Below are positions 57,372-64,000 of a stretch of 64,000 nucleotides of DNA, piece after piece. The position numbers were made by a program, and so were the translations under genes. The notes below the pieces were generated by a model. The model was not told the DNA's origin, made no database searches, and worked only from the letters and a program-made list of their open reading frames with translations. Origin of the DNA: Bacteriovoracaceae bacterium (GTDB lineage: Bacteria; Bdellovibrionota; Bacteriovoracia; Bacteriovoracales; Bacteriovoracaceae); the NCBI GenBank assembly GCA_023701435.1, contig JAMPXB010000010.1:52693-116692 (forward strand), written 5' to 3'. How positions within the stretch are numbered: the first letter of the stretch is position 1; each line of letters opens with the position of its first letter.

Positions 57372-58838
57372 GTGATTGACCAATTATTTGGTTTTCTAAG
57401 TTTCTATATTCCGGAAGTGATCAGCATCTTGTTGATGACGACACTTCTGGTAGCCGAATCATCGGTTAAAGATGAACATGCTCCTCGTACCAAGATCCAT
57501 GTGTATACACAGGTGGTACTAGGTATTGTTCTCATTACCTTGTTTCAGAATCTTGGGGAAAAACCAGTTCAGATTTTCCACAATGCTGTAACGATCGATC
57601 CTTTCAGTACCTTAATGAAAATCATTATGGTGATCGGAACTATGGGTGCAGTCTTTATTAGTCATTCTTCTAAAGATATCTACTCAAACTTAAAATCCGA
57701 ATTTTCCATCATGGCGGTTGGGGTTTTAATTGGTGGTATGCTACTGGCTTCTGCTAACAACATGCTGACTTTCTACCTGGGAATTGAAACCCTATCGATT
57801 CTTTCCTATGTGATGAGTTCACTAAAGCGTGAAGATGCCTCTTCTACTGAAGCTGGTATGAAATATGCTCTTTACGGCGGACTTTCGGCCGGTATTGCAC
57901 TTTTTGGTATCTCTCACCTTTATGGTGTCTTTGGTTCAATCCAATTTAACGATATTGTCGGCCAGGTTGCTGGTCTACAAGGTACTGATTTGGCGATCAC
58001 TCTTGTTGCATCGGTGCTGTTTTTTGTTGGTGTGGGTTACAAGATTTCGGTCTTCCCATTCCACATGTGGACACCGGATGTTTATCAGGGCTCACCAATT
58101 CCTGTGACTGCTTTCTTTGGAATTGTTCCTAAAATGGCCGGTTTGGCAGCTTTAGTACGTATTTCGTTTGTTTTCCTTTCAGCAGGATCTGCTCTCACTG
58201 TTTCATGGGTAGGACTGATTTTAGTAATCGCTGCCATGACAATGACTGTCGGTAACGTAACAGCGATTGGCCAGAGCTCGGTTAAGCGTATGCTTGCCTT
58301 CTCTTCCATTGGTCATGTTGGTTTGATGATTCTTGGTGTTGTGGTCATGAATGAAGCTGGTGTTAAGGCCATTTTGTTCTACGGACTAGTTTACATGTTC
58401 ATGACACTGATTGCTTTTTACATCACTTCACATCTGTCTGATATGTACGGTTCAGATTCTTATGATGTGTTCCGTGGTCTCGTTTACAAGCACCCAGTAA
58501 TGGCAATTATTATGGCCGGAGTTCTGTTCTCCCTGGCCGGTATTCCTCCGTTCAGTGGTTTCGTTGCGAAATTTAACATTTTCGCCGTAGTCATCGAGCA
58601 GAAGCATTACGGAATAGCGATTGTTGCAGCAATTAACTCAGTTATTGCACTTTACTACTATATGAAATTGGCCAAAACCATGATTTTTGGACAGGCCAGT
58701 GGCGAAGAGAAAGTGGTGGGCTTTACTAGTCTTAATCAGGCGGTAATCATAGCCCTGTTCATCCCGGTTTTATTCCTAGGGATTTTCTGGGAATCGGCGA
58801 TGACGATGGCCGGAAACGCAGCCATCTTTATAAAGTAA
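57372..58838 (+). CDS. nuoN: NADH-quinone oxidoreductase subunit N
   Basis: The 488-residue antiporter-like subunit starts at GTG 57372 (GAGAGG upstream). It has NMLTFYLGIETLSILSYVM, FPFHMWTPDVYQGSPIPVTAF and MLAFSSIGHVGLMILG. It is the last gene of the operon and is followed by a strong terminator. The three antiporter-like subunits with A, H, J, K make a complete membrane arm. Confidence 0.95.
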   Translation: MIDQLFGFLSFYIPEVISILLMTTLLVAESSVKDEHAPRTKIHVYTQVVLGIVLITLFQNLGEKPVQIFHNAVTIDPFSTLMKIIMVIGTMGAVFISHSSKDIYSNLKSEFSIMAVGVLIGGMLLASANNMLTFYLGIETLSILSYVMSSLKREDASSTEAGMKYALYGGLSAGIALFGISHLYGVFGSIQFNDIVGQVAGLQGTDLAITLVASVLFFVGVGYKISVFPFHMWTPDVYQGSPIPVTAFFGIVPKMAGLAALVRISFVFLSAGSALTVSWVGLILVIAAMTMTVGNVTAIGQSSVKRMLAFSSIGHVGLMILGVVVMNEAGVKAILFYGLVYMFMTLIAFYITSHLSDMYGSDSYDVFRGLVYKHPVMAIIMAGVLFSLAGIPPFSGFVAKFNIFAVVIEQKHYGIAIVAAINSVIALYYYMKLAKTMIFGQASGEEKVVGFTSLNQAVIIALFIPVLFLGIFWESAMTMAGNAAIFIK

Positions 58839-58847
58839 CCTTCATAG

Positions 58848-58873
58848 GGGGAGCATAAGCTCCCCTTTTTTTT
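58848..58873 (+). terminator. Rho-independent terminator after nuoN
   Basis: GGGGAGC, ATAA loop, GCTCCCC, then eight T residues, directly after nuoN. Confidence 0.93.
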
Positions 58874-58901
58874 GTTTTACCCCCAAATACCTAAAATCCC
58901 T

Positions 58902-58907
58902 TATAAT
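58902..58907 (+). promoter_or_regulatory. -10 element positioned for a leaderless transcript
   Basis: TATAAT lies seven bases before ATG 58915. Transcription would start at or near the start codon, and no Shine-Dalgarno sequence is present. I see no good -35 box. Confidence 0.5.
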
Positions 58908-58914
58908 TAATGCC

Positions 58915-61900
58915 ATGACGAAATATCGAATCCGACTGGCCAATGGTCGGGTGATTGGCCCATTTTTAAAAAATCAGCTTTTTGATTTAAAGGCCAAAGG
59001 ACATATTAAAGGAAGCGAAGAGGCCCAGATTTTTCCTACAGGAAATTGGGAGCCTATTAAGACCTTTGATTTTTATTCTGAACTGATAGACGAAAACAAA
59101 ACAGCGATTCAAGAAGAAGCTCCCAAAGAAGAAACCTTCATCATAGATCTAACTCAAATCCGTAATCAGAAAATTGAAAAAGAACTAGATGAGCTTGAGC
59201 ATGGAACCATGGCCCCTGTTGAAGAACTTACAGAAACAGTGCAATTGGGACCGAATAAAGAAACGCCGCCAGTGGAACCGGTGTTGGAGCTAGAGCAAGC
59301 TCCAGAAATCATAGAAGAACGAACTCGCATTGCTGACAAAACGGCAATCACCCGTTCAGCCGAATACCAAGTGGGAGTTACTGGCGAAGATAATGGCGAC
59401 AGAACGCTTATCAATCCAATTGCCCAGCAAGAAATTGAAAAAATGCGAAGGCTGCAAAAGCAAGCCGAAGCAAAAAAAGAAGCTGAAGAAGCCCAAGCGA
59501 AAATAATTGCAGAAGAGCAAGAAGCGGCGGCAAAAGAGCTCGCCCTAGTTGCTGCCAAAGGAAATGAGGTTGTTTCTTTTAATGAAGCGACTCAGGTGAT
59601 TAGACTGGATAAGACCGGTCTTTTAAAAGATGCCCTCGAAAATGAAACCGACATTGAGCAAGAATTAAAAAAGATTCAAAAACAAAGACTTAAAGACGAA
59701 GCAAAAAGAAAAGAAGAAGAGGAAGAAGAAGACGAAGAAACTGAAGATGTTGCGGCTAAGGCCAAAAAGAAAAAATTAGTCATAGTTCTCGCAGCTCTAG
59801 CCATTGCTTATGCCCTATTCTTTCCCGAAGAAAAAGAGGTGAAGGTCGTATTCAAAAGCCTGGAGCCGCAGATAGTTTTTCCTATTCCGTTTGATAAGGC
59901 TGATGGCCTGAAATCCAAAGCGGAATTTAACCGGGGCATCGAGCATTTTAATAAGGGCACCTATCCTGATTTGATTAAGGCAGGCCTCAATTTCAAAACC
60001 AGCTATGAGAATAGTCTGGAAAACACCAATGCCCTCAGCTACATGGTCAGATCTTATGCTGAACAATTAAAATATTCCAAGAACCAGCTGGTTGACGCCC
60101 AAACCCTCTTTAACGTTATTCAAAGTAAAAGACCTTTCCTGGTTGAGAACGTTAATGGGGTCATCGGTTTGAATTTGTTCTACATGGCGATAAATAAATC
60201 AGCGGCTGCCACTGATGTAGTACAAAAATATCTGAAACTTAAACCCAAAGACATTACCCAGGATCTATTTGCAGTTTATCTTCGAAGCCTAATTAAGGAA
60301 GGTAAGATTGTGCTGGCCCGTCAGTTCTTTCAGGCCCTGGAAAAAGCACCCGATAAAAATCGCTATGCCTATACGGCCCTCATTGAATATCTTCTGTTGA
60401 ACCAAGAAACCGCGAAAGCCCTGGAATACGTGGATGATGCGATTAAACGCAATCCAAAAATCATTTCATTCCAACTGACTAAAGCCGAGTTGTTGTTAAA
60501 AGAAAAAAAATTTAAGGAAGTCGCCTCCCTCTTGAAAGAGGCAGAACAAAAGGGCTTGGACTATAACAACACCAATCGCGCCAAGTTCTTTGAGTTGAAA
60601 GGTCTGGTCTATGCTTTCCAAAAGAAGCCCAAAGAGGCTACCGCTTTTTTAGCCCAATCATTGAAGCTTCATGACTCTGATGAACTAAGATCCATTCTCG
60701 CCGATCTGGATACCAGCAATGGCGCATTAGCGGAAACGGACCAGCTTATTAATGAAAGTAAGGCCGTAAAATATTTGATACAAGCAAAGGATTTCTTTAA
60801 TAAAAGAAATTATGAACTGGCCCTTAGTCATGCAGCCAAAGCCAGTGATGCGTATCCGGGACACATTCCTTCGGAGTTATTCCTATCTAAAGTGCAGATG
60901 CGTTTAGGTCTTGCCCAGCAAAGTTTAAAGACCATCGAAAAACTTTTACAAAAATATCCCGATGATAAACTTATCAACCTGGCATTAGTTGAAGCCTACG
61001 TTGATACCTATAAGTTTAATGATGCCAAAAATCGTATTGCTGTTATTTCCAGTACTGACATTCGTCACTCTTATGAATATGCAGCGGTCAATGCCAAGCT
61101 CTACATAAAAATGGGAGATACTCTTCAGGCCATGTCGTGGCTTCGAAATGCTATCAGTATGAATCCCCTAAACGATGAGGCACTATTTCAATTGGCGGAA
61201 ATTTCACTCAAGCAAGCCTACTTTGATTCTGCCCGATCTTTTTTAAATAAAGTCATTGAGCTCGATCCAGTCAATCCGGATTACCGGGTGACATATGCAA
61301 AACTCATTTACGAAACACAAGATGACCGGGCAGCAATTGGGTACTTGTTAAGTCTTTTGGATGAGTTTGGTGAAAGTTCCAAGGTTCTTTCAGAAATAGC
61401 TATTTTCTATTATCGTGCCGGCAGAGTAAGAGACTTCCAAAACTACAAGGAAAAGCTGGAAAAGTTCCACTCCCAGGATAAGACGCTTTATGAGTTCTTG
61501 ATCAAGGCTGCATTGATGGATGAACGTTATAACGATGTTCCGGGTTTAGTGGATAAGCTAATTGCGATTGAACCAGGTGAGCTTGACGCCATGATGACGG
61601 CTGGGCGAGTGCTGTTTGAAGATGGTAAATTGATTGATGCGGCAAAGTGGTTTAAGCGCGTGCAGGAAAAACTGCCTTCTTATCCCAAAGTCCTCTACTA
61701 CACCGCTAAGATTAAATACTTAAGTGGTGACCCGGATGGGGCGCTGGAAGAGATCAAAAAAGACATTAAAGAAAATGGTGAGAACGATGATGATCTGGTC
61801 TTTATGGCACAAATCCAATTGGAAAAAGGTATGTTGCTTGAAGCCGAAAATCTATTCAAACGTGCACAAAAAATAAATCCAAGATCTTACGATGCCATCG

Positions 61901-62136
61901 TGGGCATGGCCGATCTTAGTACAAAACGTAGCAACTTTGACCTCGCATTGGACCTCTATAAAAGGGCCCTCAAATTGAATGCGGAAGAGACGATTGTTCA
62001 TAAAAAAATCGGGGACGTCTACCGGCAACTGGGACAAGGGGCTCTGGCCATAGAATCCTATCAGTTGTATCTTGATATGGAACCGGAAACTCCTCACAAA
62101 CGTCAAATTGAAGCTTATATCAAACTCATGCAATAG
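58915..62136 (+). CDS. Large TPR membrane protein with GYF_2-like N-terminal domain
   Basis: The 1073-residue protein starts with about 55 residues like the GYF_2/DUF4339 module (KYRIRLANGRVIGPFLKNQL...GNWEPIKTF). A long Glu/Lys/Ala-rich, probably disordered or coiled region follows (about 60-285), and then one membrane helix (about 287-303, LVIVLAALAIAYALFF). The rest is at least ten TPR-like repeats (for example ALEYVDDAIKRNPKI, AMSWLRNAISMNPLNDEAL, AENLFKRAQKINPRSYDAI, ALDLYKRALKLNAEETI). The TPR part probably lies in the periplasm with the GYF_2-like part in the cytoplasm. Function unknown; it may scaffold an envelope or motility complex. It precedes serS by 7 bases. Confidence 0.7.
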   Translation: MTKYRIRLANGRVIGPFLKNQLFDLKAKGHIKGSEEAQIFPTGNWEPIKTFDFYSELIDENKTAIQEEAPKEETFIIDLTQIRNQKIEKELDELEHGTMAPVEELTETVQLGPNKETPPVEPVLELEQAPEIIEERTRIADKTAITRSAEYQVGVTGEDNGDRTLINPIAQQEIEKMRRLQKQAEAKKEAEEAQAKIIAEEQEAAAKELALVAAKGNEVVSFNEATQVIRLDKTGLLKDALENETDIEQELKKIQKQRLKDEAKRKEEEEEEDEETEDVAAKAKKKKLVIVLAALAIAYALFFPEEKEVKVVFKSLEPQIVFPIPFDKADGLKSKAEFNRGIEHFNKGTYPDLIKAGLNFKTSYENSLENTNALSYMVRSYAEQLKYSKNQLVDAQTLFNVIQSKRPFLVENVNGVIGLNLFYMAINKSAAATDVVQKYLKLKPKDITQDLFAVYLRSLIKEGKIVLARQFFQALEKAPDKNRYAYTALIEYLLLNQETAKALEYVDDAIKRNPKIISFQLTKAELLLKEKKFKEVASLLKEAEQKGLDYNNTNRAKFFELKGLVYAFQKKPKEATAFLAQSLKLHDSDELRSILADLDTSNGALAETDQLINESKAVKYLIQAKDFFNKRNYELALSHAAKASDAYPGHIPSELFLSKVQMRLGLAQQSLKTIEKLLQKYPDDKLINLALVEAYVDTYKFNDAKNRIAVISSTDIRHSYEYAAVNAKLYIKMGDTLQAMSWLRNAISMNPLNDEALFQLAEISLKQAYFDSARSFLNKVIELDPVNPDYRVTYAKLIYETQDDRAAIGYLLSLLDEFGESSKVLSEIAIFYYRAGRVRDFQNYKEKLEKFHSQDKTLYEFLIKAALMDERYNDVPGLVDKLIAIEPGELDAMMTAGRVLFEDGKLIDAAKWFKRVQEKLPSYPKVLYYTAKIKYLSGDPDGALEEIKKDIKENGENDDDLVFMAQIQLEKGMLLEAENLFKRAQKINPRSYDAIVGMADLSTKRSNFDLALDLYKRALKLNAEETIVHKKIGDVYRQLGQGALAIESYQLYLDMEPETPHKRQIEAYIKLMQ

Positions 62137-62143
62137 GTGATCC

Positions 62144-63418
62144 ATGTTAGACATTAAGAAGATTGAAACTGATTTTGAAACTGTAAAAAATAGTCTCGCT
62201 AAGAGAAATTTTGATACCTCGATTTTGGATCAGATTGTTAATTTAAATAAATCGAGAAAAGCCCTTACCCTGGCATCTGAAACCAAAAAAGCGGAGATTA
62301 ATAAAATCTCTCGCGAAATTGGTGAACTAAAAAAGAATAAACAAGACGCTGCTGAACCAATGGCGAAAGTCGCTGCTTTAAAAGCCTATATGGAAAAAGA
62401 AGCCAAAGAACTAGATGAAGTTCAGACTAAGCAAACCGAACTGTTGCTTAACATCCCTAATCTTCCAGTGGACTCAGTTCCGGTCGGTAAAGATGAAGAA
62501 GAAAACGTTGAAGTGGGACGCTGGGGTACACCTCGTGAGATGGACTTCACTCCGGTTGATCATGCTGAGTTAGGTGAAAGACTAGGCATTTTAGATTTCG
62601 ATATCGCGACTAAAATTACCGGAGCTCGTTTTGTTGTTTATAAAGGTGCCGCTGCTCGCTTGGAGCGCGCGCTGATTAACTTCATGTTGGATCATCAGGG
62701 CAGCAAAGGCTTCACCGAAATGATGACCCCTTTCATCGCCCATGAAAGATCATTACTTGGCACAGGTAACCTTCCTAAGTTTGAAGACCAGTTGTTTAAA
62801 TTAAATTCTGAACAACCTTGGTACCTAATTCCAACTTCGGAAGTGACACTAACAAACTTAAAGCGCGAACAGATTGTGGATGAAGCGGAAATGCCATTTT
62901 TATATGCCGCCTATTCTCCTTGTTTCCGTTCGGAAGCTGGCTCTCACGGAAAAGATGTTAAAGGTCTGATTCGTATGCACCAGTTCAATAAGGTTGAGAT
63001 GGTTGCCATCTGCTCACCTGCTCAATCAGAAGAAATTCACCAGAAGATGGTGGCAAGTGCCACTGAGATTCTTCAAAAATTAGGTCTGCCATATCGAGTG
63101 CTGGCTCTTTGTACTGGAGATATGGGTTTTGCATCGCAGAAAACATTCGATCTCGAAGTATGGGTTCCATCTCAGAATAAATACCGTGAAATCTCCTCAA
63201 TCTCTAATTGTGGTGATTTCCAAGCAAGAAGGGCCAATATCCGCTTCCGTAATAAGGAAGGTAAGGTTGAATTCGCCCATACTCTAAACGGTTCAGGGCT
63301 AGCTGTAGGCCGAACCGTGGTGGCAATTCTGGAAAACTACCAGCAGAAAGACGGCTCGGTTAAAATTCCTGAAGTTTTAGTGCCATATATGGGTGGAATG
63401 AAAGAGATTCGAAAATAA
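62144..63418 (+). CDS. serS: Seryl-tRNA synthetase
   Basis: The 424-residue class II synthetase has the long N-terminal coiled-coil arm (residues about 30-100) that binds the long variable arm of tRNA-Ser. Motif 2 is FRSEAGSHGKDVKGLIRMHQF and motif 3 is LNGSGLAVGRTVVAILENYQ near the C-terminus. SNCGDFQARR is also conserved. It loads Ser onto tRNA-Ser. Ribosome site TAGGTGATCC. It is followed by two serine tRNA genes. Confidence 0.97.
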   Translation: MLDIKKIETDFETVKNSLAKRNFDTSILDQIVNLNKSRKALTLASETKKAEINKISREIGELKKNKQDAAEPMAKVAALKAYMEKEAKELDEVQTKQTELLLNIPNLPVDSVPVGKDEEENVEVGRWGTPREMDFTPVDHAELGERLGILDFDIATKITGARFVVYKGAAARLERALINFMLDHQGSKGFTEMMTPFIAHERSLLGTGNLPKFEDQLFKLNSEQPWYLIPTSEVTLTNLKREQIVDEAEMPFLYAAYSPCFRSEAGSHGKDVKGLIRMHQFNKVEMVAICSPAQSEEIHQKMVASATEILQKLGLPYRVLALCTGDMGFASQKTFDLEVWVPSQNKYREISSISNCGDFQARRANIRFRNKEGKVEFAHTLNGSGLAVGRTVVAILENYQQKDGSVKIPEVLVPYMGGMKEIRK

Positions 63419-63464
63419 CTGATTGTCTTTTTTTGAGTCTTTATTTATATTAAATGTCCTGAGT

Positions 63465-63554
63465 GGAGGACTGGCCGAGTGGTTTAAGGCAACAGTTTTG
63501 AAAACTGTCGTGGGTTAACGCCTACCTGGGGTTCGAATCCCTAGTCCTCCGCCA
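63465..63554 (+). tRNA. tRNA-Ser (anticodon TGA)
   Basis: A 90-base gene including encoded CCA. The acceptor stem is GGAGGAC/GTCCTCC, the anticodon loop TTTGAAA gives anticodon TGA, a long variable arm is typical of serine tRNA, and the T loop is GTTCGAATC. Confidence 0.95.
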
Positions 63555-63594
63555 TCTTTTAAATTTTGTTCTTGGTAAGTGATAAAACCACAAC

Positions 63595-63684
63595 GGAGAC
63601 GTGGGTGAGTGGTTTAAACCACACCCTTGCTAAGGGTGCGATCCCGAAAGGGATCCATGAGTTCAAATCTCATCGTCTCCGCCA
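63595..63684 (+). tRNA. tRNA-Ser (anticodon GCT)
   Basis: A 90-base gene including encoded CCA. The acceptor stem is GGAGACG/CGTCTCC, the anticodon loop TTGCTAA gives anticodon GCT, there is a long variable arm (GATCCCGAAAGGGATC), and the T loop is GTTCAAATC. It lies 40 bases after the first serine tRNA. Confidence 0.95.
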
Positions 63685-63723
63685 TTTTTTTTGAACTTTT
63701 TCCATTATATAGATTATTGAAAA

Positions 63724-63748
63724 GCTCGGCTCTTGCCGGGCTTTTTTG
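63724..63748 (+). terminator. Rho-independent terminator after the tRNA pair
   Basis: AGCTCGG, CTCTTG loop, CCGGGCT with one G-T pair, then six T residues. Confidence 0.8.
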
Positions 63749-64000
63749 TTTTTGGGTTTCCGAAAGCGTGCAAAACTTTTAGTTAATTTTGAATCACTGT
63801 CTAAAATTATAACACTTTTTGTGACGAGTTTGAGGTTAAAGACCTGAATCTCAGCTAATCCCGGTCCGTAGATAGGCCGTAGAGTTTCCTCATCTTGTGC
63901 AGGGCCGTAAATTTATTTTTCCACAGCTTTTATTACTGGCCTTCACGAATTGACTATTTTTTGATCTCATAGGTCCATGACCTACCAAACAAGAAAAAAT
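63749..64000. other. Noncoding right edge with GGCCGT words
   Basis: No gene is visible here before the window ends. It contains AGGCCGTAG (63874), GGGCCGTAAA (63902) and TTTTTCCACAGC (63918), which recall the oriC words, but too few to call a site. It probably includes the 5' region of a gene beyond the window. Confidence 0.4.

Overview
The window is a chromosomal replication-origin region from a Gram-negative bacterium. Gene order (rpmH-rnpA-yidD-yidC-mnmE-mnmG-rsmG-parA-parB on one side of dnaA, dnaN-recF-gyrB-gyrA on the other), roughly 40-45% GC composition, paired b and b' ATP synthase subunits, a bactofilin next to parAB, and many secreted or TPR proteins of no obvious family suggest a Bdellovibrionota-type organism (Bacteriovorax/Peredibacter-like). 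That taxonomic guess is inference; no 16S rRNA gene is present.

Layout. 1-13.6 kb holds mixed-strand housekeeping and envelope genes: end of hutU, hutI, a TlpA-like thioredoxin, a TadE-like small protein, glpK, radA, ligA, a secreted beta-barrel-like protein with a small HTH partner, a patatin-lytic transglycosylase pair and a 680-residue envelope protein. 13.7-27.9 kb is one long minus-strand run transcribed away from the origin: rpmH, rnpA, yidD, yidC, mnmE, mnmG, rsmG, parA, parB, bactofilin, then the F1 and stator genes of ATP synthase, ending in a terminator. 27.9-30.4 kb contains the rpmH/dnaA divergent promoters, dnaA and a 651-bp dnaA-dnaN spacer that looks like oriC. 30.4-40.0 kb is the plus-strand run dnaN, recF, gyrB, gyrA, a TPR lipoprotein, and the membrane genes of ATP synthase (atpZ-like, atpI-like, atpB, atpE). 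40.0-51.1 kb is a minus-strand block (662-residue secreted protein, uvrA, pdxA, surA-like, ppiC-like, mfd). 51.2-58.8 kb is an operon for the membrane arm only of NADH dehydrogenase (nuoA, H, J, K, L, M, N). 58.9-63.7 kb holds a 1073-residue TPR membrane protein, serS and two serine tRNAs.

The most interesting signals are at DNA level. (1) A 16-bp near-palindrome, TGGTYCTAYAGGRSCR, occurs eight times between 20.8 and 30.3 kb and I found no good copy elsewhere in the window. It sits in parB, mnmG, mnmE (three times), yidC (twice) and just before dnaN, in different reading frames and orientations, so protein coding does not explain it. It is distinct from the two canonical parS sites that are also present. 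(2) The oriC spacer carries a GC-rich array in which GGCC recurs at 8- or 11-bp steps inside units that resemble weak DnaA boxes. The array is followed by a DnaA box, CTA/TTA trinucleotides and an AT-rich stretch like a basal unwinding system. (3) Words of the same array reappear inside the 680-residue gene 17 kb away. These observations come from reading by eye; genome-wide motif counts and binding assays would decide them.
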